A DNA stretch of 64,000 nucleotides from Musa acuminata AAA Group (Eukaryota > Streptophyta > Magnoliopsida > Zingiberales > Musaceae): contig NC_088331.1 in NCBI RefSeq assembly GCF_036884655.1, forward strand, positions 21,587,001-21,651,000, read 5' to 3'. The notes under the pieces were generated by a model. The model had not been told where the DNA came from. It worked only from the letters and a program-made list of their open reading frames with translations, and searched no databases. The translations under genes were made by a program, and so were the position numbers. Of this stretch, positions 9,454 to 21,339 are shown piece by piece (the first letter of the stretch is position 1; each line of letters starts with the position of its first letter).

Positions 9454-12400
9454 ACAAACTCACAAGCTAGGAGCAAGAGATGTTATCATAATAGTGGATG
9501 CTCAAGGCACATGACCGGAGATCCATCTTATTTCTCTATGCTCACTAGCAAAGAAGAAGGGTATGTTACATTCGGAGACAATAAAAAAGGTAAAATCATT
9601 AACAAGGGAACTATAGGTAACAAATCAAGTTTTTCAATTGATGATGTGTTGCTAGTTGATGGATTGAAACATAATCTCTTAAGCATTAGTCAATTATGCG
9701 ATGAAGGTTACATCATTAGATTTGAATCTAATGTGTGGATTATTGAAAAACCAAACAATAACATATCAATATTGCCTTAAAACAAAATAATATTTACACC
9801 ATCAATCTTGATGAACTTAATAATGAAATGTGCTTTTTCGGTTTAAATGATGATGTCTGGCTTTGGCATAGAAGATTAGGCCATGTAACTATAAAACTAA
9901 TATATAAGATTTCATCTAGAGAGTTAGTACGAGGGATTCCCAATATGAACTTTATTAAGGACAAAGTGTGTGATGCTTGTCAACTAGGAAAACAAATAAA
10001 AACTAGTTTCAAACCAAAAAAACAAATTAGCACTACTAGACCATTGCAAATGATCCATTTAGACTTATTTGGACCAATTGATACAATGAGTCTAGAAGGA
10101 AGCAAATATTTCTTCGTAATTGTAGATGACTATAGTAGATACACTTGGGCCTATTTCTTGGCTCACAAAAGTGATTGTTTCAAATGTTTCTCTAAATTTT
10201 ATAAACTTACTTAAAATGAAAAAGGCTTCATGATTTCATCAATTCAGAGTGATCACGGTGGCAAATTTCAAAACCGTGACTTTCAAAGTTTTTGTGAATC
10301 CAATGGATATAATCACAACTTCTCCACTCTGAGAAATCCTCAACAAAATGGGGTAGTTGAAAGAAAAAAATAGAAATTTACAAGAAATAGCAAGAACCAT
10401 GTTAAATGAACATAGTCTACCTAAGTATTTTTGGGCCAAAGCTGTTAATACGGCTTGCTATGTCATGAATAGGGTTCTAATAAGACCATCTCTATCAAAA
10501 TCTCCCTATGAATTATGGAATAAAAAAAAAACCAAATGTTTCTTATTTTAAAGTTTTCGGTTGCAAATGCTTTATTTTGAATGAAAAGGATGCCTTAGGA
10601 AAATTTGATGCTAAATCCGATGAAGACATCTTTCTTGGTTAATCTTCCGTTTCTAAGGCTTTTTGTGTTTTTAACAAAATAACCTTAGTTATAGAAGAGT
10701 CTATTCATATAGTTTTTAATGAAATTTCTGAGTTAAAGAAAATAAATTTGATGATGATCTTGGTCTTGATAATTTGAATTTAAATGAATCCCCTCCTCAA
10801 AATAGCAACCTCGATATATCTTCTTCCGAAATTTCCTTACCCATGGAATGAAAGTATGTAGATGCTCATCAAAAGGAGCTAATTGTAGGAGATATATCAA
10901 AAGAGGTTCAAACTCGTTCTTCCTTCAAGAATTTTTGTGCTAACGCCGTCTTCTTTTCTCAAATTGAACCTAAATGCATTGATGAAGTCTTGAAAGATGA
11001 TTCATGGGTTATTGCAATGCAAGAGGAATTGAACCAATTTGAGATGAATGAGGTATAGAAGCTTGTTCCTAGACTTAGTGACCATTTAGTCATTGGTACT
11101 AAATGGGTCTTTAGAAACAAGGAAGATGAATGCGGTATCATGGTTAGAAACAAGGCTATACTAGTGGCCAAAGGTTTCAACCAAGAAAAAGGTATCGACT
11201 ACGAAGAGACCTTCATTCCTGTGGCAAGATTAGAAGCTATTAGAATGTTCCTTGCCTATGCTAGTAGTAATGATTTTAAACTATTTCAAATGGATGTCAA
11301 AAGTGCTTTCTTGAATGGTTTTATTTCCGAAGAAGTGTATGTTGAACAACCTCCCGGATTTAAAAATTCTCTTCTTCCTAATCATGCATTTAAATTGACT
11401 AAGCTCTCTGTGGCTTAAAACAAGCTCCTAGAGCTTGGTATGAAAGGCTTAGTTCCTTTCTTATTTTAAATAATTTTACAAAAGGCAAGGTTGATACTAC
11501 ATTATTTATTAAATATTTTAAAAATAATTTTTTTATTGTTCAAATTTATGTTGACGATATTATTTTTGGTTCTTCGGATAAATCACTATATGAATCATTT
11601 GCCAAATGTATGAGTCATGAATTTGAAATGAGCCTAATGGGAGAATTAACCTTCTTTTTAGGATTAAAATTAAACAACTTAGTAATGATATATTTCTTAA
11701 TCAATCTAAATATACATTAGAATTGTTAAAACAATTTAACATGGATGGCTCAAAAGCTATAAACACTCCTATGAGTACTTCCACTAAGTTAGATATGGAT
11801 GAAAGTGGTGAAAGCTTTGATAAAAAAACATATAGGGGAATGATTGGTAGTTTACTTTGCCTCACCGCAACTAGACCGGATATCATGTTTAGTGTAGGAC
11901 TTTGTGCTAGGTTTCAAGCTAATCCTAAATTGTCTCATATTAAAGGTGTGAAAAGAATCCTTAGATATCTTAAAGGAACTCCTAATTTAGGATTATGGTA
12001 TCCAAAATTCGATAATTTGGATTTAATAGCTTATGCAAATGCCGATTTTGGTGAATGTAAGATAAATAGAAAAAGCACATCTGGAACATGTTAATTTTCG
12101 GGATATGCACTTGTTTCTTGGACTTCCAAGAAACAAAATTCTGTTGCACTATCTATGGTGGAAGCCAAATACACAGCTGCAAGTGCATGCTGTGCACAAG
12201 TTGTTTGAATGAAAAATATCTAATAAGACTATGAAATTTACTTAAAGAACATTCTCATAAAATGTGATAATACAAGTGCTATTTGTCTAACCAAAAATCT
12301 AATTCAACACTCTAGAATTAAGCATATTGACATTAGGCATCACTTTATATGAGATTATGTCAATAATAATAATGTCATTCTAGAATTTATTAATACAAAG

Positions 12401-12496
12401 CATCAATTAGCGGATATTTTTATAAAAGCCTTAAATGAAGATCAATTTGACTTTATTAGAAGGGAATTAGGTATGTTGAATTGTCCTTGTGAATGA
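9454..12496 (+). pseudogene. Degenerate Copia pol (protease, integrase, RT, RNase H)
   Basis: Fragments in order: protease motif NSGCSRHMTGD (9,496; the catalytic Asp of DSG is Asn); integrase zinc motif WLWHRRLGH and CDACQLGK (about 9,855-9,990); integrase core HLDLFGPI and DHGG (10,055-10,260) then NGVVERK (10,349); RT with [17 protein letters not shown] (11,164) and catalytic YVDDIIFGSSD (about 11,547); RNase H with TRPDIMFSVG (11,874); C-terminal GMLNCP before TGA at 12,494. Frameshifts and stops separate nearly every block, so it cannot encode an active polyprotein. The motif set fits a SIRE/Maximus-like Copia lineage (inference). It supplies the RT region that the younger relative at 42,026 has lost. 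Confidence 0.85.
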
Positions 12497-13403
12497 GCTT
12501 GATTGTATATATTTTTCAAAAAATTTTCATCCTCTTTTCGATTTTCATGGATTTGACTTCTTTATTATTATTGTAAACCTCTATGCTACCTTGATATGTG
12601 TTTGACATTATCCTAGTATATAATGTTGGATGTTTCTTTTCATAATTTTATCAATATTTTGATGGCTCCTTCAAGTTATTTTGGATGATTTGATGTCTTC
12701 TTTGAATGATCAATATTAATGCCAAGTTGAAGCTTTGTCAATTTTGCCATCTCCTTTTCAAGATTTTTTCTTATGAGATTATTTTATGAATGGCTTCAAT
12801 GATCATGAGTTTTATACTTAAAACCTTATTTCCTTTTTGTTGATGACAAAGGGGGAGAAGAATGTGCAAAAGATTGATGACTTGTATAAAATATGAATTA
12901 CAAAAGCTTGTGTAATGCAAATGTCTTATATGCATTGCAATTGTGATAGCATGACTTATATGAATTGCAAATGCTAATATGTTGTGTAATGCAAATGTCT
13001 TATATGTATCGCAAAAATGTCTTATATGCATCGCAAAACATTTTGAGAATATCCCAATATGAAAGTTTTTAGATTGGTTGTCGTTTCATCTCATGATCAT
13101 ATGAAATCATGCCTTACATCTATATCATGAGATTTATATTCAAAGTTCATATCTCTTGTCGAAATGATAATTGTCTTTTATCATTCGATTTGAAAATAAT
13201 TTTCATAACTTGAAATTATGAGAAATACGAAGTTTCTTATTTGCTCATGCTTATAGAAAATAATGATAAGTTCAACTGATAGAACTTATCGGTTTAGGCT
13301 TGAATTCAAAGAAATTAAATTCAAAAGTTTTTATCTTCTCATTATATGGCATGTAGATAGGGGGAGTTATGTTTAACTCCATCATCAATTGATTGTCATC
13401 ATA
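12497..13403. other. Non-coding 3' internal region
   Basis: AT-rich region between pol and polypurine tract. Holds a GATGACAAAGGGGGAGAAG tract near 12,840 and short imperfect duplications of ATGCAAATGTCTTATATGCA between about 12,910 and 13,040. No gene seen. Confidence 0.5.
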
Positions 13404-13417
13404 AAAAAGGGCGAGAT
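13404..13417 (+). promoter_or_regulatory. Degenerate polypurine tract
   Basis: AAAAAAGGGCGAGAT with one pyrimidine, directly before the LTR start at 13,418. Confidence 0.65.
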
Positions 13418-14618
13418 TATTGAATCTCATATTTTTGATGATAAATTCAATTGATGGGTTAATTGATCTAATCCATATTATTGAGTTAAGTGTACAGAAT
13501 TAACTATGATAGCTTGAAGATATAAAGCAAGTCTACCAGAGTAAAGTTTGATGGAAGTTCGAGAGTCCACCGAGAGTTCGAAGATTTCGGAAGTGTTGCC
13601 GGAACCAACGGAGATCACCAAGAAGGTTCAGCTACTTGCCAAAGACTCGCTAAACTCGCCATAAGACTAGGAGCCTGTTGGGAGTCCGTCGGAAAAAATT
13701 CGAGGGTATATCGGAAGTCCGCTGGAAGATCGCCGGAAGGAAACTCGATGTTGTCAGTTAAAAACCTGCTTAGGACTATGTCTTAATTTCATAGTTTACA
13801 TATAATTAGGGTTAGGATTAAGAGTTAAACCTATAACCTAGTTAGGGGCCAATTGGGCCCGAGTTTGGACTGGTTTGGGTCAAGTTTGGAGCCCAACCAA
13901 TGATCTGAAAAGTCTAGACGGTGGCATCGCCGGACTGGGCAGTGGCACCGCCCAGCACCCAAGAGGTCCGGCGGTGGCACCGCTAGTACACTGTTAGTGT
14001 CAAACACTAATAGGCAGTGGCACTACTATTGACAGGCGGTGGCGCGGTGGCACCGCTAGCACCAGGAAACCCAAAAGTAATTCAAATTTGGAGCCCAAAT
14101 TTGATTCCTCTTGGGGCTTATAAATACCCCTCAATTGTCAGCAGAGAACACAACATTTTGATAAGTTAGAGATTGATAAAAAGCCTTAGCAAAGTCTTTA
14201 GCAAGTCTTGTTTTCAATAGCTTAAGTGTTCACCTCCCTCTTTCTCTTTAAAAAATCTGTAAGAGTACATGTAAAAGGTTATAAGAGGGGTATTTGTCCT
14301 TCTCCTTCAAAATGATTTACTAGTGGAAGTTGGGAGCCTCATTGAAGAAGGCTTCACAAGTAGATGTAGGTCATTTTGACCGAACCACTTTAAATTGGTG
14401 TGTTCCCTGAATGTGTGAGTATTTACTTTTCTAAAACCGTTATTTACATAGCAGCAAGCTTTCGGTTTTCATCTTCTCACATTACTTGAGCTACTTTCTC
14501 CAAGTCATTGACGAATTGAAATCTCGACTCATTTATGAAATCATTTTCAAATTTACAAGTTTTAATCCGCTGCACTAATTCACCCTCCCCCCCTCTTAGT
14601 GTCGCTCCGATCCTAACA
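13418..14618 (+). repeat. 3' LTR (1.2 kb), right edge of left cluster
   Basis: Starts TATTGAATCTC (decayed TGTTG) and ends CGATCCTAACA at 14,618. TATA box at 14,119, with a GC-rich hairpin array upstream at about 13,917-14,065. The next base begins the host tandem repeat unit. The matching 5' LTR is not recognisable, so the element boundary on the left is obscured by later insertions. Confidence 0.8.
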
Positions 14619-14979
14619 TTAATTTCTATAAAACATAAATTATTAATCAATTTATATATTTTGATTATATAACCAATAAAATGGACGAACTTAATGCACA
14701 AGGCTTCTTCAATTGTCGGGTATGAAAAACAATTTTTTAATTATATCATATATGATGGAGTTATGCAATTAAAAATTTTTTTGTTTGCCATATAATATTT
14801 CTAGAATGGAAATATAAAGATATGTTGCTAGAGGTATTGTTGTTTCTGATAATTATATTTTTTTCCCTATGATAGATAGTTGACCAATGTAAAAAAGTTT
14901 GTATAATTTAAGATACCATAATTAAATACTAATAAAATAAAATTGAATGACAAGGAATTCATTACTTTAAAGGTGAGGG

Positions 14980-15215
14980 ATAAAAAAAATTATAAGTATT
15001 ATAAAATGTATATAGAGAAACGAAGCATATTGAAAACAATTCTACACACAATGTAAGGTAGACAATTTATAATAATCATCTCCCTTAATTCTCCACCCAA
15101 ATTTCCTTCGAAAGAAAAACATAAATATATTACTCTAAAATTACGTAATGTAGATGTATTACAATTTGCAAAATTGGTCATTTAGTTGGCAAATCCATTA
15201 ACCAGTTTGTAAATA
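14980..15215 (+). other. Unidentified degenerate coding remnant, unit 1
   Basis: Homologous to the frame that is open at 63,554-63,793 in unit 4. Frame shifts and stops occur here, but residues such as NYKYYK and LCNVDVL remain recognisable between units. I do not recognise the family. It could be an upstream part of the LINE that follows. Confidence 0.3.
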
Positions 15216-15499
15216 TACACAATATTATGTTGAATATTTTTTAGCAATGAGTGTAGAATCAATGCTTACACTAAAAAGCTTCCTTGCTTTCTAGGTCCTG
15301 TTTCAAAGATTCTTAATACTGATGAAACCTAAATTTTCTTGATGAAGCATAAATCAATTGATGAGTTGAAAAGACTAATGCTTTGTTTGTGAAAATTTAT
15401 TGATAATTGAGTCAAAATAATTTTTGAAATAATTAAATATGGATTGATATTTGTTCACTATTCTTTATGAATTTTTGTGGTTTTTAAACAAATAGAAAA

Positions 15500-16110
15500 T
15501 ATAAAAATCTAGACATGAAGTATTCTCTATTGAACTCTTTCACAGTTGTAGGAAAAATATCAATATGAACATTGTCGATGCATTTAATATAATTTATAAA
15601 GATCGTAAGCTTATATAAAAAAAAGGTAAATTTATCATTGTTTTCATTACTTCAAGAAAATGATTAGTTTTTGGGATGACTCATTTTGTTCCATGACTCT
15701 ATATGATACCATATTACAACTCTTGGCAAAGATTTTAGCATTGAGAATAAATTTTTTTAAAATAAGTTGGTAAGTAAACATAAAATTATTTTGTCTCAAG
15801 TACAAATAAACACGACAACATCATTCAAGCTAATAAAATTTTTTGCTATATGACTAGTTCAAAATGTAAAAATGTTCATACGCGAAAAAAACATGACTCA
15901 GCAATGGTTTATTATAAAGTCTCTAGGGGAGTCATGATAGTGATTCATACTTGTATAATATACTTGACTAAGATAAAATTTGAAAATATGATCTGAACTT
16001 GCATTAATTACCCAACATTTATCCATCTTTTTAATTAGATTATGTCTGAATGGTTTCCTTTCTGATATTACACAAGGACACCCACTTTTCTCCATATCTA
16101 AATATTATTA
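15500..16110 (+). pseudogene. Degenerate L1-type LINE reverse transcriptase, unit 1
   Basis: In shifting plus-strand frames the sequence reads FHSCRKNINMNIVDAFN, then LYDTILQLLAKILALRI, then a YYKVS block and finally TQGHPL. These match in order the plant L1 RT landmarks (...S.W..I..DIV.AF..., ISL.N.IYKI.AKILA.R, AYDKVSW, and LRQGDPLSP). No catalytic FADD block is readable and many stops are present, so it is a dead fragment. The same fragment sits at the same place in units 2 and 3. Confidence 0.65.
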
Positions 16111-16514
16111 AGTAACGAGACCTTAGTAAACTTCGAATAGATCAAAGCATATTAAAATATTTAACCATAATCAAAGTCGATAGAATTCAGTATTCGCACT
16201 AGATGATAGCTAATTGTTTCCAAATAGCTAAAATTAGAAATTCCAAATTATGTAAAACTCTAATAGATACATTGAAATACAATATTTAGGTTTTCAACCT
16301 ATCTATTAACTAGGTTAAATTAACGATCTTTTTTAATTCTCACCATGAGGGTTCGGTAAAACAAAAACCTATATGAGGCATAATGGACTGCTTAATATGG
16401 TTATCATATATCATCAATTTCCTATAAAAAAGGTGGATGAATTGTTTTGATTTCCATTCAATTAATTTTTAACGAAATCACAAGTTTCTTTAATATTTGA
16501 ACATTCAAAAAGTC

Positions 16515-16526
16515 TATATAAAAAGG
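16515..16526 (+). promoter_or_regulatory. TATA box of peptide gene copy 1
   Basis: TATATAAAAAGG, 46 bp before the ATG. Box and distance are identical in copies 2 and 3, so the implied 5' leader is very short. Confidence 0.6.
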
Positions 16527-16560
16527 CTCAATAAAAATCTTTAAACATCATTCACTCAAG

Positions 16561-17038
16561 ATGGTAGCCACACGCTTGGTTTTTATGCTAGCAATACTTG
16601 GAAGTCTGTATACTTCTTAGTCATGGTAAGCATCCTTGTGTTAATTATTTTTGGACACTCTTGCATTTTTTATTTTAATTAAATTAAAATTGAACAAGTA
16701 GTTAAGTGGTCTTAATATGCTCCTTTCGTCAAATGACGCAAATATAATTTGAAAGATGATCAACAACAATACTTGCTAATCTCATCTTAACAAAAAAATA
16801 AAAATAAAAATAAAATATTTTTCTTCTACTAATTTGGTTTTGCTTTTTGTTGTACTAAAATTAAAAGTCGGGATATTGAAAGGATGGAAGAGGGAAACAA
16901 AATAGTGGCAATTCCATGCTTGAAATTTAAATGTGAAGGTGGTTTTGCATGCGTATGTTGTCGATATGATCAAACGTGTTATATAGCATGGAGCTTTGCA
17001 AAAAAAATTGTCATCCCCCAACTCTCTATAGCCCATAG
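16561..17038 (+). pseudogene. Cysteine-rich secreted peptide gene, copy 1 (broken)
   Basis: Exon 1 (16,561-16,625) encodes a signal-peptide-like start (MVATRLVFMLAILG) but has a one-base insertion giving an early TAG at 16,618. The donor GT is kept. The exon 2 acceptor AG is mutated to AA before 16,867, and a one-base deletion after the IAW motif shifts the frame. Exon 2 nevertheless keeps all eight cysteine codons across its frames, including the contiguous motif CVCC that copies 2 and 3 have lost. It is therefore the best guide to the ancestral pattern C-x4-C-x5-C-x-C-C-x5-C-x6-C-x3-C. That spacing resembles plant ESF1/MEG-type seed peptides (inference; no search run). Confidence 0.65.
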
Positions 17039-17579
17039 TGACCACCTATTATAATTGTTTTACTTCATGATGTTGTTTGAATAAAAATCTCATCTCAAGC
17101 TTTTCTTTTTCACCTCCAAGCTTTGTGTTGTTGTTTTATTTATTACTTTTAGTAATATATCAAATATCTTAATATGAAAAGGTCTATTTTTGTCTTGCAC
17201 AATGAAGAGAGAAAAACCAAACAATTATACCATAATCTAAAGAGCAATTCATGATTTATTATGAAAAAATAAAAAATAATTTATACGACAAATCAATTTT
17301 CATTTTTTTTATATTCAAGGAAATGATAGAAATAATATATCATAGTTATTTTTAAAAAGAGATACTTTCATTTCTTTATATAACAAAAGCATCGTATCTT
17401 TCAGTTTTTAGCACATAAAAAAAACTTTATATTTGACAGTTATCCTACCCTCATAAATTAAGATTGTAAAATTTTTTACAGGTGATCCAACTAACGGTCT
17501 CAATTGTCGGCTTATAAATACAAATTTTAAAAAACTAAAAATATTTTAATTCAATCCAGTATTTCCAATAGTCATCATT

Positions 17580-17930
17580 TCATTTGTTAAAGCATTGGAG
17601 GTATGTTTCCTAATTACACTAAAAGCCCACGACTTATATGATGGCCTAACAAATAAAGCACAAAGTAAACAATATAAGATTTGGATGGAGGAAGAAATCA
17701 ATTATTTATTTCAAGAGAATTAAACAAAAAAGTGTGTAAATACGTTTTGCTTGAAATATCTCCCACCTTAGCTAACAAGTTGGTCTCTGCTCCACATCTT
17801 CTAAACTTTAGAAAGGATAAAGGATTAAAGAGGTTCCAACTCTTCTTCACATAAGGAATAAAGACTATTTATTTCAGTTTCATTGCTCACGACCTTTACA
17901 ACACTAATATCCAACCTTTTCCTTTTCTAG
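17580..17930 (+). other. Unidentified coding remnant at unit end, unit 1
   Basis: Short frames homologous to the open frame at 63,079-63,345 (motifs KLVSAPQLPN and RFQLFF in unit 4), here broken by stops. Present at the end of each unit. I do not recognise the family. Confidence 0.3.
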
Positions 17931-18819
17931 GGTTTAATTTCTATAAAACATAAATCATTAATTAATTTATATATTTTTATAATATAACAAATAAAATGGA
18001 TGAACTCAATGCACAAGGCCTCTCCTAATGTCGGGTATGAAAAAGAATTTTTTTATTATTTCATGTATGATGGAGTTATGCAATTAAAAATTTTTTTTGT
18101 GCCAAATAATATTTCTAGAATTGAAATACAAAGATATGTTGCTAGAGGTATTGTTTTTTTTTATAATTATATATTTTTCCCTTTGATAGATATTTGTCCA
18201 ATGTAAAAAAAGTACATATAATTTAAGATACCACAATTAAATGCTAATAAAATAAAATTTTAAAGCAAGGAATTCATTACTTTAAAGGTGAGGGATAAAA
18301 AAAATTATAAGTATTATAAAATATATGTAGAGAAAAGAAGCATATTGAAAAAAATTCTACATTGAATGTAAGGTGGACAATTGATAATAATCATCTCCCT
18401 TAATTCTCCACTTAACTTTCCTTCAAAAGAAAAAACATGAATATATCACTCCAAAATTATGTAATGTAGATGTATTACTCTTTGTAAAATTGATCATCTA
18501 GTTGGTAGATCCATTCACCACTTTGTAAATATACACAATATTATGTTGAATATTTTTTAGCAATGAGTATAGAATCAATTCTCATACTAAAAAGCTTTCT
18601 TGCATTCTTGGTCCTGTTCAAAGATTCTTAATACTGATGAAACCTAAATTTTAATGATGAAGAATAACTCAATTGATGAGTTGAAAAGACTAATGCTTTG
18701 TTTGTGAAAAATTATTAATAAATCAGTCAAAATAATTTTTGAAATAATTAAATATTGATTGATATTTGTTCACTATTCTTTACGAAATTTTAGTATTTTT
18801 TTAAACAAATAGAAAATAT

Positions 18820-19420
18820 AAAAACCTAGACATGACCTATTCTCTATTGAATTCTTTCACAATTGTACAAAATATATCAATATGAACATCGTCGATGCAT
18901 TTAATAGAATTTATAAAGATCGTCAGCTTATATCAAAACAAGATAAAGTTATCATTATTTTCATTACTTCAAAAAAATGACTAGCTTTTAGGATGACTCA
19001 TTTTGCTCCATGACTCTATATGATACCATTTTACAACTCGTGGCAAAGATTTTAGATCTGAGAATAATTTTTTTTAAATAAGTTGGTAAGTAAATATAAA
19101 ATTATTTTGTCTCAGGTACAAATAAACATGACAACATCATTCAAGCTAATAAACTTTTTTGCTATATGGCTAACTCGAAATGTAAAAAATTTCTTATGCT
19201 AAAAAAACATGACTCAACAATGGTTTATTATAAAGTCTCTAGGGGAATCGTGATAGTGATTCTTACTTGTGTGATATATTTGACTAAGATAAAATTTGAA
19301 AATATGATCCGAACTTGCATTAATTCTCCAACATTTATCTATCTTTTTAATTTGATTATGTCTGGTTGGTTTGCTTTCTGATATTACACAAGGATATCCA
19401 CTCTTCTCCATATCTAAATA
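18820..19420 (+). pseudogene. Degenerate L1-type LINE reverse transcriptase, unit 2
   Basis: Same fragment as in unit 1. The longest open piece (19,166-19,381) reads SKCKKFLMLKKHDS, VYYKVSRG, then FENMIRTCINSPTF. This matches the LINE segment around AYDKVSW and the following C..TP.FS.. motif. A stop and frameshift precede the TQG.PL motif. The open frame on the opposite strand at 19,214-19,411 is its antisense shadow. Confidence 0.65.
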
Positions 19421-19835
19421 TTATTAAGTAACAAGACCTTAGTAAACTTTAAATAGATCAAAGCATATTAAAATAATTAACAACAATCAAAATCGATAGA
19501 ATTAAATCTTTGCACTAGATGATAGCTAATTATTTCTAAGTAGCCAAAATAATTAATTCCAAATTTTGTAAAACTCTAATAGATACATTGAAATACAATA
19601 TTTAGATTTTCATCCCATCTATTAACGAGGTTAAATTAAAAATATTTTTTAATTCTCACCATGAGGGTTCGAAAAAACAAAAACCTATATGTGGCGCAAT
19701 GGACGACTTAACATGGTTATCATATATCATCAATTTCCTATAAAAAGTTGGATGAATTGTTTTTATTTCCATTCCATTAATTTTTAACGAAATCACAAAG
19801 TTTCTTTCATACTATGTTTGAATATTCAAAAAGTC

Positions 19836-19847
19836 TATATAAAAAGG
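19836..19847 (+). promoter_or_regulatory. TATA box of peptide gene copy 2
   Basis: TATATAAAAAGG, 46 bp upstream of ATG 19,882, as in copies 1 and 3. Confidence 0.6.
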
Positions 19848-19881
19848 CTAAATTGGAATCTTTAAACATCATTCACTCAAG

Positions 19882-20554
19882 ATGGTAGCCTCATGCTTGG
19901 TTATCATGTTAGCATTCCTTGGATGTCCATATACTCTAAGTCATGGTAAGCATCCTTGTGTTAATTATTTTTGGAAACTCTTACATTTTTTATTTTAATT
20001 AAATTAAAATTGAACAAGTATTTAAGTGGTCTTAATATGCTCCTCGTCAAACAATGCAAATATAATTTAAAAGATGATCAATGACAATACTTGCTAATCT
20101 CATCTTAACAAAAAAATAAAATAAAATATTTTTCTTCTACTAATTTGGTTTAGCTTTTTTTTGTCCTAAAATTAAAGGTCGAGATATTGAAAGGATGGAA
20201 GAGGGAAACAAAATAGTGGCAATTCTATGCTTGAAATTTAAATGTAAAGGTGGTTTTGAATGCGTATATTGTCAATATGATCAAAAGTGTTATATAGCAT
20301 GGGAGCTTTGCCAAAAAAAAATTTCATCCCCTAGCTCTCTATGGCCCATAGTGACCACCCATTATAATTGTTTTACTTCATATTTTTGTTTGAATAAAAA
20401 TCACATCTCAAGCTTTTCTTCTTCACCTCAAAGCTATGTGTTGTTTGTTTTATTTATTACGTTTAGTAATATATCAAATATCATAGTGCAAAAAGGTATG
20501 TTTTTATCTTGCACAATGAAGAGAGAAAAGCCAAACAATTATAACATAATCTAA
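19882..20554 (+). CDS. Cysteine-rich secreted peptide gene, copy 2 (altered C-terminus)
   Basis: Spliced model: exon 1 19,882-19,945 (signal peptide MVASCLVIMLAFLG, phase 1), intron 19,946-20,177 with GT/AG ends, exon 2 from 20,178. Mature part has CLKFKC, ECVYC, KCYIAWELC: six of the eight family cysteines. Cys4 is Tyr. A ninth A in a poly-A run (20,313-20,321; eight in copy 3) shifts the frame past the ancestral stop at about 20,349, so the last cysteine is lost and reading continues to TAA 20,554, adding about 65 unrelated residues. It could still be expressed, but this looks like decay. A model using only the internal ATG at 20,195 would miss the signal peptide. Confidence 0.5.
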
Positions 20555-20939
20555 AGAGCGATCCAAGATTTATTATGAAAAACTAAAATATAATTTATAT
20601 CACAAATCAATTTTTATTTTTTTATATTCAAGGAAATGATAGAAATCATATATCATAATTGTCTTTCAATTTAATAATGAACGAAGTGACCAATGTATTT
20701 TTCTAAAAAGAGATATATTCATTTCTTTATAGAACAAAAGCATCGTATCTTTTGGTTGTTAGCACACAAAAAATACATTATATTTCACAGTTATCCGACC
20801 TTCATAAATTAAGATTGTAAAATTTTTTATAGATGATCCAACCGATGAGCTCAATTGTTGACTTATAAATATAATTCTTTAAAAAACTCAAAATATTTTA
20901 ATTCAATCCAGTATTTCCAATAATCATCATTTCATTTGT

Positions 20940-21335
20940 TACAGCATTAGAGATATATTTCCTAATACACTAAAAGCCCGCTATTTATATGATGGCCTCA
21001 CAAACAAAGCACAAAGTAAACAATACATGATTTGGAAGGAGGAAGAAATTGATAATTTATTTCAAGAGAATTAAACAGAAAAGTGTACAGATTGTGGCCA
21101 TTGTTTGTATGATATTGGCATGTTAAAGTAGTCAGTATAATAGACAATGCATTTTGCTTGAATATCTCTCACCTTAGCTAGCAAGTTGGTCTCTGCTCCA
21201 CAACTTCCAAACTTTAGAAAGGATAAAGGATTAAAGAGGTTCCAACTCTTCTTCACGCAAGTAATAAAGACTATTTATTTCAGTTTCATTGCTCATGACC
21301 TTTACAACACTAATATCCAACCTTTTCCTTTCTTG
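20940..21335 (+). other. Unidentified coding remnant at unit end, unit 2
   Basis: Homologous to 63,079-63,345. Stretches reading SKLVSAPQLPN-like and RFQLFFT-like peptides in the plus orientation are interrupted by stops. Also contains CTDCGHCLYDIGM (about 21,087), a small cysteine motif conserved in unit 4. Family not recognised. Confidence 0.3.
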
Positions 21336-21339
21336 AGGT

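Larger units (their letters stand above)
14619..17933. repeat. Host tandem repeat unit 1 (3.3 kb)
   Basis: The sequence beginning TTAATTTCTATAAAAC at 14,619 recurs at 17,934, 21,340 and 63,326, defining direct tandem units of about 3.3-3.4 kb with moderate divergence. Unit 1 holds, in order, a short unidentified coding remnant, a degenerate LINE RT (15,500-16,110), the peptide gene copy 1 (16,561-17,038) and another unidentified remnant (17,580-17,930). Its left edge is cut by the LTR ending at 14,618. Confidence 0.85.
17934..21339. repeat. Host tandem repeat unit 2 (3.4 kb)
   Basis: Complete unit in the same order as unit 1: remnant (18,290-18,520), LINE fragment (18,820-19,420), peptide gene copy 2, terminal remnant (20,940-21,335). 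Divergence from unit 1 is spread throughout by substitutions and small indels, indicating an old duplication. Confidence 0.85.

Noticed and set aside
15898..16095. Minus-strand frame conserved with 19,214-19,411
   Set aside because: It lies antisense to the LINE RT fragment, whose plus-strand motifs explain the conservation.
20195..20554. Single-exon gene of 119 codons starting at the internal ATG
   Set aside because: The upstream signal-peptide exon, splice sites and TATA box show the ATG is inside exon 2 of a spliced gene.
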